Shown: positions 1 to 5,478 of the stretch, piece after piece
How positions within the stretch are numbered: the first letter of the stretch is position 1
Layout of the letters: every line of letters starts with the position of its first letter
Source: CAZYWA01 sp964650975 [NCBI: uncultured bacterium]
GTDB taxonomy: Bacteria > JADJOY01
Direction of reading: 5' to 3'
Assembly (NCBI GenBank): GCA_964650975.1
Contig: CAZYWA010000534.1
Coordinates: 1 to 5,478, forward strand
DNA length: 5,478 bases
The notes under the pieces: model-generated
What the model saw: the letters and a program-made list of their open reading frames with translations, nothing else
Told to the model about the DNA's origin: nothing
Database searches by the model: none
Translations under genes and position numbers: made by a program

Positions 1-2
1 CT

Positions 3-464
3 CGCGAGGCCCTGTGGCGCGGGATCCGTGCGGTCCTGCCCGGCGGAGCGATCGGCGACATCGGCTACGCGATCCAGAGCTTCGCGGAGGGGCGCGGGTT
101 CTCCGTGGTGCGCGACTTCACCGGTCACGGCATCGGCCGGATCTTTCATTGCGCCCCCACGATTCATCACGTCGGGCGCCCCGGCAACGGCGAGCGCCTG
201 CGGCCCGGGATGACCTTCACGATCGAACCGATGATCAACGCCGGCGACTGGCACGTCGAGGTGCTGGCGGATGGCTGGACCGCGGTCACCAAGGACCGGT
301 CGCTCTCGGCGCAGTTCGAGCACACGGTGCTGGTCACGGACCAGGGCGTCGAGGTGCTGACGCTGTCCGATCGCGAGCGCGACATACTCGCCGCCGATCC
401 GCGGGCCATACCACTCGCTCAGCTCGAGCCCACCGAGCTGGCCTCGAACCGGACCCCGAGCTGA
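3..464 (+). CDS. map: Methionine aminopeptidase type I, C-terminal part (5' end outside window)
   Basis: This cytosolic metalloprotease removes the initiator methionine from nascent proteins. The frame is open from the left edge, so the N-terminus is missing, including the two metal-binding aspartates of the pita-bread fold. About 153 residues are visible, numbered here from nt 3. The remaining family hallmarks are present: GHGIG with the metal-ligand His (residue 42, nt 126-128), FHCAP with the second active-site His (residue 49), TIEPM with the metal-ligand Glu (nt 225-227), and QFEHT with the last metal-ligand Glu (nt 318-320). The FHCAP...HH stretch resembles the FHTAP form of some type I enzymes more than the FHEEP form of E. 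coli. After the usual end of the fold (VEVLT) a polar tail of about 34 residues continues to TGA at 462-464. The family call is secure. No upstream partner can be judged because of the window edge. Confidence 0.96.
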   Translation, partial: REALWRGIRAVLPGGAIGDIGYAIQSFAEGRGFSVVRDFTGHGIGRIFHCAPTIHHVGRPGNGERLRPGMTFTIEPMINAGDWHVEVLADGWTAVTKDRSLSAQFEHTVLVTDQGVEVLTLSDRERDILAADPRAIPLAQLEPTELASNRTPS

Positions 465-551
465 GGCATTCGCGGACGTCCGCGGGGCACCCGGAGCCAA
501 GGCCCGCGGTCGCCGCTCGCAGCACTCGCGAAGGATCGTGGTAGGCGGCAC

Positions 552-2123
552 GTGCCGGCGGCCGAACGAGCGAAGCCGCCACGCCGCTTTCGGCGCTGGT
601 TCGGCGCCTCGGTGTTCGGGGCGCTGAGCTGGTTTCCGGCGAGCCTCGCGGTGCTGCCGCTGGTCGGCTTCCCGTGGCTGCTCGAGCAGGCGGTGCGGGC
701 GCGGTGGCCCCGTATCGGGCGCGTGCTGGGCGCGCTGTGGCTCGCGGTGAGCCTGGGCGCCGTCTGGACCCTGGGGCGGCTGGGGCCATTTCTGAACCCG
801 GCCGACTGGGTGCTCGCCGCCGCCGCGGGCGGCCTGGCCTGGCTCGTAGCGCATCGCCGGCCCGAAGGGCGCGCGCGGAGGCTCTGGCTGGCGCTGGCCC
901 TGGCGCTGCCACTGGCCGTCTTCCCCCCGATGCCGCCTGGGTTCGCGACCCGAGCGGCGATCCTGTGCGCCTCGGCGGGAGGCTTCGCGGTCTTTCTCTG
1001 GCTCGTGGGAGCCGATTTCGCCGCACGGGTCACGGGTCCTCAGTGGGGGATGGCGATCGCGATCCCGTCGGTGGCACTGCGGGCGCTGCTCTTCTGGCTG
1101 CTTCCCACGGCCAATGCCGAGCCGGTGCTGCGGGCGCTTCCCGGTGCGCGGCTGATCCTGCCGTCGTGGCCCGACGTGCGCCTCGGCTCGCGCTACGGGA
1201 TGCCGATCAACTGGCACGATCTGCGCGTCGCGATGGCCGGGTGCGAGCCGGGTCGCCTCGTCGTCGGCACGCTCGACGCGCTCTACTTCAGCGGCAAATC
1301 GCCGGGCGCGGCGTGGGACGAGGTCCGTTTCCCGCCCGGCGACCAGCTGGCGCTCGATTGCCCGCGCGGCAAGCTGTGGGTGCCCGAGATGGTGAAGGAG
1401 AAGCTCTGGGACGTGGATCTCACGACCCACGCCGTGGAGAAGCCGTTCGAGACTTGCGACTTCGCCGGGCCGACGGTCATCGCCTTCGACGTCGAGAAAC
1501 ACGCGCTCTACGGCTACCCGGGCGGCGAGCATCTGGGGCGCTACGATCCCGACACCCACGACTGCCGGATCGCGGTGGGCGGCGGCACCATCGTGGGCTT
1601 CAGCGCGTCCGACGTCCGGCAAGAGGCGCTGGTGATGCGAAACGGCGTTCTCGAGCGCTGCCCGATCGACGGCAGCGAGCGCTGCGAGGTGGTGCTCAGG
1701 CTCTACGACGAACGGCTGCCGCGCTGGCTGGTCACCGATCGCATGAACAAGGCGACGCTCGTCACCCACTTCGGCAAGGTCGTCGAGGACACCACGCGCG
1801 GGCAGGTGTTCGCGACCAGCCTGCAGTCGGGTGTGCTCTATCGCCTCGACCGCGAGAGCTTGCGCGAGACGGGTCGGGTGTTCCTGGAACCGGGCATCCG
1901 CTGGGTGCAGCTCGATCCCGAGCGGCGTCGGGTCTACGTCGGCGGCTTCGTGCGCGGCGATCTCTTCGCGATCGACGCGGACAGCCTCGAGGTCGTGGGC
2001 CGCGCCTTCGTTAGCCGCAAGATCCGGTACTTCGAGCCGCTCGCGAACGGGCATCTGGTGCTCGCGACGTCGGCGGGAGTGATCGATCTCGATCCGGCGC
2101 AGCTACCGGACCCGCGCCGCTGA
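552..2123 (+). CDS. Membrane protein with C-terminal beta-propeller-like domain, unknown function
   Basis: I do not recognise this 523-residue protein. The N-terminal third is hydrophobic, with segments near residues 18-46, 55-75, 84-101, 110-126, 134-153 and 165-185. The charged loop HRRPEGRARR (101-110) and the basic N-terminus RRFRR are probably cytoplasmic. Residues 190-523 are soluble and built of short beta-rich blocks of the YVTN/NHL/SMP-30 style, clearest at the end (IRWVQLDPERRRVYVGGF, GDLFAIDADSLEVVGRAF), so a beta-propeller is likely. This domain has six cysteines (231, 270, 302, 338, 370, 378), an even number that would suit disulfides if it is outside the cytoplasm. Prolines in the first segment could make it re-entrant, which would place the domain in the periplasm. 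GTG 552 is the first standard start after the map stop, 87 bp away. Its SD is poor: AAGGA at 531-535 is too far, and GGCGG at 544-548 is weak. Coding is clear; function is open. Confidence 0.85.
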   Translation: MPAAERAKPPRRFRRWFGASVFGALSWFPASLAVLPLVGFPWLLEQAVRARWPRIGRVLGALWLAVSLGAVWTLGRLGPFLNPADWVLAAAAGGLAWLVAHRRPEGRARRLWLALALALPLAVFPPMPPGFATRAAILCASAGGFAVFLWLVGADFAARVTGPQWGMAIAIPSVALRALLFWLLPTANAEPVLRALPGARLILPSWPDVRLGSRYGMPINWHDLRVAMAGCEPGRLVVGTLDALYFSGKSPGAAWDEVRFPPGDQLALDCPRGKLWVPEMVKEKLWDVDLTTHAVEKPFETCDFAGPTVIAFDVEKHALYGYPGGEHLGRYDPDTHDCRIAVGGGTIVGFSASDVRQEALVMRNGVLERCPIDGSERCEVVLRLYDERLPRWLVTDRMNKATLVTHFGKVVEDTTRGQVFATSLQSGVLYRLDRESLRETGRVFLEPGIRWVQLDPERRRVYVGGFVRGDLFAIDADSLEVVGRAFVSRKIRYFEPLANGHLVLATSAGVIDLDPAQLPDPRR

Positions 2124-2195
2124 CGAGGCGGCTCGGCGCCGATTCAAGCGGCGGTGCCGCAGTTTGCCGATCTCCGGCTCTGGCACGGCTCGGCC

Positions 2196-2214
2196 ACGAT
2201 CGAGACTCGATCGT
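2196..2214. promoter_or_regulatory. Perfect 19-bp dyad, candidate operator
   Basis: The sequence ACGATCGAG-A-CTCGATCGT has two perfect 9-base arms around a single central A. The odd centre and short span look more like a dimeric DNA-binding-protein site than an RNA hairpin, because a one-base loop cannot form. It lies about 240 bp upstream of the RlpA-like start and about 70 bp after the propeller stop. CGATCG and CTCGA strings are common in this GC-rich DNA, so chance is a real alternative. No regulator gene is in the window. Confidence 0.3.
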
Positions 2215-2270
2215 ACGCTCGCCTCGCCTGCATTCGCCCGCGCGATGGGGCTCACATCCCGCGAGTGCCT

Positions 2271-2310
2271 CCGGTTGGCGCGGGCTCGAGTACCCTCGCA
2301 CAGCCACCGG
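2271..2310 (+). terminator. GC-rich imperfect hairpin, possible terminator or leader structure
   Basis: CCGGT-T-GGC (2271-2279) can pair with GCCACCGG (2303-2310) with one bulged T. Inside it, GCG-C-GGG can pair with CCC-T-CGC around a loop including CTCGAGTA. There is no T-run after it, so an intrinsic terminator is not well supported. It lies about 150 bp past the propeller stop and 140 bp before the RlpA-like ATG, so it could instead be a transcript-end or leader structure. In DNA of this GC content such hairpins arise often by chance. Confidence 0.2.
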
Positions 2311-2371
2311 ACGTCCGTCGCCCGCGCCGGCTCAGGTGGGCAACGTGAGACAGACCATTCAAGCGAAATCG

Positions 2372-2401
2372 TTGCGCCCGGGCGGGGAGCACCGGTACGA
2401 T
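2372..2401 (+). promoter_or_regulatory. Weak sigma70-like promoter candidate for the RlpA-like gene
   Basis: TTGCGC (2372-2377) and TACGAT (2396-2401) are separated by 18 bases and match the -35 and -10 consensus at 3/6 and 4/6 positions. The -10 element ends about 50 bp before the ATG at 2453, a plausible leader length. GC-rich bacteria often have poorly conserved promoters, and a match of this quality is expected by chance at a fair rate. Confidence 0.25.
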
Positions 2402-2441
2402 CGCGCGCCTGATCAACCAGCGCGCGGCCGAGCGCTGCGCC

Positions 2442-2447
2442 GAGGAG
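2442..2447 (+). promoter_or_regulatory. Ribosome binding site of the RlpA-like gene
   Basis: GAGGAG lies five bases before the ATG at 2453. It is the best Shine-Dalgarno match seen for any start in the window. It decides the start: an in-frame GTG at 2336 would add 39 residues of non-signal-like sequence in front of an otherwise typical signal peptide. Confidence 0.7.
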
Positions 2448-2452
2448 CACCG

Positions 2453-2953
2453 ATGAATCGCAAGCGTGTGGGGTGGATACCAGGTGGTTTGCTCGCGGTG
2501 GCGCTGGTGGTCACCGGGATCGGGATGGCGCCGGCTGCGGCCCGGGCGGCGGCCACCGCCACGACGGCGACCGCTGTGGCTTCGGCCGATTCGGGACTGG
2601 CGGCCGTCTACAACCCCAAGCTCAACGGCCACAAGACGGCGAGCGGCGAGCGCTACGACAAGACCGCACTCACCACGGCCCATCGCACGCTGCCGTTCGG
2701 CACCAAGGTCAAGGTGACCCGCGTCGACAACGGCAAGAGCGTCGTGGTGAAGGTCAACGACCGAGGGCCCAAGCAGCCCGACCGGGTGGTCGACCTCTCG
2801 AGTGCCGCGGCGAAGGCGATCGGGCTCAGCGGCTCGCGGATGACCCCGGTCAAGCTCGAAGTGGTGGAAGCCGCAGCGGCATCCGCGCCCGCGCCGGCCA
2901 AGGCCGGTGGCAAGGCGCCGACCAGCAAGTCACGCGCGTCCACGACCCACTAA
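2453..2953 (+). CDS. Secreted RlpA-like septal-ring lytic transglycosylase family protein (double-psi beta-barrel)
   Basis: The 166-residue protein starts with a Sec signal peptide: basic MNRKR, a hydrophobic core near 11-24, and a likely cut after ARA (residue 32). There is no lipobox cysteine, so unlike classical RlpA it is probably not a lipoprotein. Residues about 48-138 form the RlpA/DPBB domain: TASGERY, TAHRTLPFGTKVKVT, VVKVNDRGP and RVVDLS. In Pseudomonas aeruginosa RlpA, Glu120, His131 and Asp157 matter for cleavage of peptide-stripped glycan. Here Glu66, His77 and Asp103 have identical spacing (11 and 26), so activity is plausible. The usual Trp in ASWYG is replaced (LAAVYN). No SPOR domain follows, only an Ala/Pro/Lys/Ser tail (139-166). 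ATG 2453 is chosen for its RBS and signal peptide. The family call is firm. I withhold the name rlpA because the protein is short and lacks both lipidation and SPOR. Confidence 0.92.
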   Translation: MNRKRVGWIPGGLLAVALVVTGIGMAPAAARAAATATTATAVASADSGLAAVYNPKLNGHKTASGERYDKTALTTAHRTLPFGTKVKVTRVDNGKSVVVKVNDRGPKQPDRVVDLSSAAAKAIGLSGSRMTPVKLEVVEAAAASAPAPAKAGGKAPTSKSRASTTH

Positions 2954-2960
2954 GACGGTG

Positions 2961-3020
2961 GATGTCGATAAACTGTCGCAATATCAGCGAAGTATCAATC
3001 AAAATTGAACGAAAATCTCT
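2961..3020. other. Low-GC island at the convergent gene junction
   Basis: These 60 bases have 21 G or C (35%), far below the surrounding DNA. They cover most of the 41-bp gap between the RlpA-like stop (TAA 2951-2953) and the radical SAM stop (TGA on the minus strand, 2995-2997), plus its last eight codons. A small inverted repeat, TCAAT-CAAA-ATTGA (2995-3008), overlaps the minus-strand stop, but the stem is AT-rich with no adjoining long T-run. It is not a standard intrinsic terminator. The region is where transcripts from both strands would have to end. Confidence 0.55.
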
Positions 3021-4500
3021 GCAGGATCGCCAGCATCGACCAGGAGTGGCGGGCCGCTTCCGGCGCCGGCAGCGGCCGCGGGGTGAAGCGGATCAGATCG
3101 ACGATGTTGCGAGCGCTGAGTCCGGCGAAAGACGAGCCGTAGAGCACGAAGGCCGCCAGGTAGAGCCGGTAAAAGATCGGGTTGGGCGGCAGCGTGACCA
3201 GCCAGCGCACCAGCGGTAGGAGCCACGGGAACGTCACCACGATGCTGAAGAACTTGTGGAGGTTTTCGAGCCGCGCACCGTCGGGGTGATCGAGCACCGT
3301 TTTCTGGAAGTAGTCCTCGAAGTAATCCTCGCTCGAGTGGTCCGCCGCTAGCATTCCGGCTTCGACCGACTGGTCGAAGAGCCGGGTGTGAGGGAAGGGT
3401 GTGGCGATCGAGCAGCGCGCGAACTGCGGCTTGAGCCGTACGTTGAACGCCAGCGTCTCGAGCGCTCCGTCGAGATCCTCGCCCGGCAGCCCGATCATGT
3501 TGAGCGTCTTCACGAAGATCCCGCGTTCCTTGAGAAGGTGAACGGCCTGGATCACCTCGTCGTCCGCGATCTCCTTCCGCAGCAGCTGGTTCCGGAGCTC
3601 GGGGTTCGCGGTCTCGAACGAGATCGTGACCGACGCGCAGCGCGCTCGCGCGAGCGCATCGGCGGTCTCGCGGTCGATCGTCTCCGGGCGGCACTGGAGC
3701 ACGAACGGCAGCTCGATCTGGCGCGCGTAGGCTTCCAGGAAGCGAAACGTCCACTCGCGATTGATCGTGAGGTGATCGTCGCGCTCCAGGTTCAGAACCT
3801 CGAGCGGATAGCGCGCCGCCAGCTCGCGGATCTCTTCCACGATGTTCTCGGGCGAGCGCTTGCGCACCCACTTGCCCTTGCCCGAGTACATCGCCATGTC
3901 GAGATGGTTGTGGCAGAAGGTGCACTGGAAACTGCAGCCGCGGCCGGTGAGCAGCGGCTTCGAGCGCAGCCGCCGCAGGTAGCCGTAGCGGTAGTAGAGA
4001 TCCCAGTCGGGGAACGCGATCGAGTCGAGGTCCTGGGTGAGGGGACGCACGTCGTTGCGGTGGATCGTGCCGTCCTCTTTCACCCACAGATTCGGGATCG
4101 AGCGCGGGCTCTCGCCGGCCGCCAGGCAGTCGACGAGGTCGCCCATCGCGTCCTCGCCCTCGCCCCGGCACACGATGTCGACCGGCGGCTTCTCGATCAC
4201 CTCGGGCGAGTAGGACGCGTGCGGTCCGCCGAACAGGATCCTGGTGGGGATCCGCGCCTTGATCTGGCGCGCCACGTCGAGCGCCCAGCGGTGCATGCCG
4301 GTGGTCACCGAGAATGCGACCAGATCGGGCTCCGCATCGACGATGCGATCCAGGAACCGGCCGCCCTCGGCGCCCTCCAGGAAGAGCAGCGGCTCGTGAC
4401 CCTTGCGGCGCACCACCGACGACACGTACATGAGCCCGAGCTTCTCCATCGCGAGACGCTCGAGAAACACCACGCGCAAACGGCGCGCAGGCGCGGGCAC
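2995..4500 (-). CDS. B12-binding-domain radical SAM protein, substrate unknown
   Basis: The product is about 501 residues if started at GTG 4500. Residues 9-130 resemble the Rossmann-type cobalamin-binding domain (RVVFLE, LVAFSVTTG, ILFGGPHASYSPE, VDIVCRGEGEDA). The radical SAM core follows, with the [4Fe-4S] motif CxxxCxxC at Cys189, Cys193 and Cys196 (RGCSFQCTFC), then NLERDDHL, ISFETANPELRNQLLRKE and MIGLPGEDLDG. The C-terminal 100 residues contain hydrophobic stretches (FPWLLPLVRWLV, FYRLYLAAFVLYG), perhaps membrane-associated. The DxHxxG lower-ligand motif is absent; this is common in such enzymes and does not exclude cobalamin. Family members do methylations, cyclisations and other radical chemistry on lipids, tetrapyrroles and natural products, so no substrate can be named. 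The start is uncertain: no SD precedes GTG 4500, TTG 4521 or TTG 4542, and the longer reading from 4794 overlaps the upstream gene by about 195 bp with low-complexity sequence. Confidence 0.93.
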   Translation of the reverse strand: MPAPARRLRVVFLERLAMEKLGLMYVSSVVRRKGHEPLLFLEGAEGGRFLDRIVDAEPDLVAFSVTTGMHRWALDVARQIKARIPTRILFGGPHASYSPEVIEKPPVDIVCRGEGEDAMGDLVDCLAAGESPRSIPNLWVKEDGTIHRNDVRPLTQDLDSIAFPDWDLYYRYGYLRRLRSKPLLTGRGCSFQCTFCHNHLDMAMYSGKGKWVRKRSPENIVEEIRELAARYPLEVLNLERDDHLTINREWTFRFLEAYARQIELPFVLQCRPETIDRETADALARARCASVTISFETANPELRNQLLRKEIADDEVIQAVHLLKERGIFVKTLNMIGLPGEDLDGALETLAFNVRLKPQFARCSIATPFPHTRLFDQSVEAGMLAADHSSEDYFEDYFQKTVLDHPDGARLENLHKFFSIVVTFPWLLPLVRWLVTLPPNPIFYRLYLAAFVLYGSSFAGLSARNIVDLIRFTPRPLPAPEAARHSWSMLAILQRFSFNFD

Positions 4501-4598
4501 GGCTTGCGGGGAAGACGTCAAGATGGGGTGAGGGCTGGGCAAGCGGGACGTCGCGATGGCACGCGGCGGGAGGGGTGCCTCGAAGCTACCACGGGGCG

Positions 4599-5478
4599 TC
4601 AGGTCACCGGAACCGGATGCCGGAGCGAAGCCTCCAGGCGATCGAGCAGCGACCGAGTCTCGTCGAGCTGTTTCATGACTTGGCGATCCGCGGTGGCTTG
4701 GTTCGTGAGCATGAGCTCGCGCAGCCACGCTCGTTCCATCGTCGGGAATCTCAACGAGATCCACGGATCGTAGTCGGCGCCGCGAAACGGCCACGAGATC
4801 CAGCGGTCGAGGCCGGCAGCTTCCTGGGCCTGGAAATCTCCGAGAGCGGCCACGGCGCCGCGGGCGGACGCGATGAGCGCCCAGGGGTCGCCGGCGCGCG
4901 TCCAGTCATCGCTCGCGTCGGCGAGATGAGTCCAGCGTTGAATCGCGCGATGCTGGAAAGCGGCGGCGAGCGTCCAGTCGCCCGAATGAGAATCCGAGCT
5001 CCCGGAGATCAACCGCAAGCCCAGGATCGCCGCCTCGCCAAAGCGCCGGAATGCGGCCGCATTCCGTCCCGAGGCTTCCTCGACGAGCCCCGCGACGGTG
5101 AGCCAGCGCACCACATCGACACGTCGCCCCGCGCGCACCGGCTCGTAGCTCACTGGCTCCAGCCACGGGATCGAGATACTGTCGGCGAGGCTCGCCTGCT
5201 CGGCGTAGGCCAGGCACGCGCTCGAGGCCTTCAACGTGCCGCGCAACGCGTCGACCTCGGCAGCGGTCCATTCCTCGGGCGATTTTTCGCGACGGACCGG
5301 AAGATCCGGCACCGAGCCACACGTGAGCGCCGCCAGCTCGAGCGGCCGATATCCGTCGTCGGGACCTGGGCCCGCCACGATCTGCACCCCGACCTGCAGC
5401 GCACCGAGAGTGGGTAGCCAGCGGGATGTCGAGCCATCGGCGCGTGAGAGCCGGAAGTCATGGAACGAGATCGGATGC
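4599..5478 (-). CDS. Hypothetical helical protein, 5' end beyond the window
   Basis: I do not recognise this protein. The frame is open to the right edge: upstream of the first in-window GTG (5387) it continues as about 30 sensible residues (including FHDFRLSRADGS and RWLPTLGALQVG), so the gene very likely starts outside and at least 292 residues are visible. It is predicted mostly alpha-helical and is rich in Trp, Ala and Leu. Features include EKSPEEWTAAEVDALRGTL, a helical pair near VVRWLTVAGLVEEASGRNAAAFRRFGE when read in sequence, an LxLISGSSDSHSGDWTLAAA segment, and a charged C-terminal helix (KQLDETRSLLDRLEASL) that could form a coiled coil. The pattern vaguely resembles long helical hypothetical proteins of Planctomycetes-like bacteria with a residues-then-TLI-hinge layout, but this is impression only. 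It ends at TGA (4599-4601), 98 bp before the radical SAM start on the same strand, so co-transcription is possible. Confidence 0.75.
   Translation of the reverse strand, partial: HPISFHDFRLSRADGSTSRWLPTLGALQVGVQIVAGPGPDDGYRPLELAALTCGSVPDLPVRREKSPEEWTAAEVDALRGTLKASSACLAYAEQASLADSISIPWLEPVSYEPVRAGRRVDVVRWLTVAGLVEEASGRNAAAFRRFGEAAILGLRLISGSSDSHSGDWTLAAAFQHRAIQRWTHLADASDDWTRAGDPWALIASARGAVAALGDFQAQEAAGLDRWISWPFRGADYDPWISLRFPTMERAWLRELMLTNQATADRQVMKQLDETRSLLDRLEASLRHPVPVT

Larger units (their letters stand above)
2124..2452. other. Non-coding intergenic region upstream of the RlpA-like gene
   Basis: These 329 bases separate the propeller gene from the RlpA-like gene. Short open frames cross it on both strands, but their translations are Arg/Ala/Pro-rich with no domain-like pattern, so I treat them as GC-rich shadows. 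It contains a perfect dyad (2196-2214), a GC-rich hairpin (2271-2310), a weak sigma70-like promoter candidate (2372-2401), and a 9-base direct repeat ATTCAAGCG (2142-2150 and 2357-2365) that may be chance. No tRNA-like or recognisable riboswitch core was seen. Confidence 0.6.

Noticed and set aside
334-1033. Two overlapping minus-strand frames across the map end and the propeller N-terminus
   Set aside because: Both are Arg/Ala/Pro/Ser-rich and overlap each other and convincing plus-strand genes, so they are shadows.
674-2014. 446-codon plus-strand frame inside the propeller gene
   Set aside because: The translation is Arg/Ala/Gly-rich and repetitive, typical of an out-of-frame reading. The 552-2123 frame shows hydrophobic segments and beta repeats.
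2142-2365. Direct repeat ATTCAAGCG at 2142-2150 and 2357-2365
   Set aside because: It has only two copies of nine bases about 215 bp apart with no flanking similarity, so chance is sufficient.
2103-2450. Short open frames on both strands in the intergenic region
   Set aside because: They lack ribosome binding sites and protein-like composition. The minus-strand frames also run into the propeller gene end.
2995-3008. TCAAT-CAAA-ATTGA inverted repeat as a terminator
   Set aside because: The five-pair, AT-rich stem has no adjoining T-run and is too weak for an intrinsic terminator.
3388-4773. Long plus-strand open frame (461 codons) opposite the radical SAM gene
   Set aside because: Its translation is Arg/Ala/Val/His-rich without domain pattern, while the minus strand carries clear radical SAM motifs. 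It is an antisense shadow in GC-rich DNA.
4575-5417. 280-codon plus-strand frame opposite the right-edge gene
   Set aside because: Composition is Arg/Pro/Gly-rich with no recognisable pattern, whereas the minus-strand frame has balanced helical composition. The minus-strand frame is preferred, though neither has a known homolog here.
1-5478. CRISPR arrays, tRNA or rRNA genes, insertion sequences, toxin-antitoxin or defence genes
   Set aside because: No spaced repeats, cloverleaf or rRNA-like stretches, terminal inverted repeats with transposase, or defence-type domains were seen in any frame.

Overview
The window comes from a very GC-rich bacterial chromosome. By eye, third codon positions are almost all G or C. 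Coding density is high, and I see no mobile elements, CRISPR arrays or RNA genes. The RlpA-like cell-wall protein argues for a bacterium with a peptidoglycan envelope, most likely diderm. The style (GC-rich, GTG starts, a membrane-anchored propeller protein and a B12-type radical SAM enzyme) fits soil or sediment lineages such as Eisenbacteria, Gemmatimonadota or Myxococcota, but the sequence alone does not settle the taxon.

The left part (1-2953) is read on the plus strand. It holds the 3' part of a type I methionine aminopeptidase gene (map, 3-464), then a GTG-started gene (552-2123) for an unrecognised protein with about five or six membrane segments and a propeller-like soluble C-terminal half. 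A 329-bp non-coding stretch (2124-2452) follows, containing a perfect 19-bp dyad, a GC-rich hairpin and a weak sigma70-like promoter candidate. Next is a small secreted RlpA-like double-psi beta-barrel protein (2453-2953) that keeps the residues needed for lytic transglycosylase activity but lacks a SPOR domain.

The right part (2995-5478) is read on the minus strand. A helical protein of unknown function (4599 to beyond the right edge) is followed 98 bp later by a B12-binding-domain radical SAM enzyme (about 4500 down to 2995). These two may be co-transcribed. The two strands converge at a 41-bp junction (2954-2994), which sits in a conspicuous low-GC island.

Nothing shows that the five genes form one pathway. 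The aminopeptidase is housekeeping, the RlpA-like protein acts on cell wall, and the other three have no assignable substrate. I found no convincing new multi-gene system. The items most worth follow-up are the membrane-propeller protein, the radical SAM enzyme with its unknown neighbour, and the dyad upstream of the RlpA-like gene.
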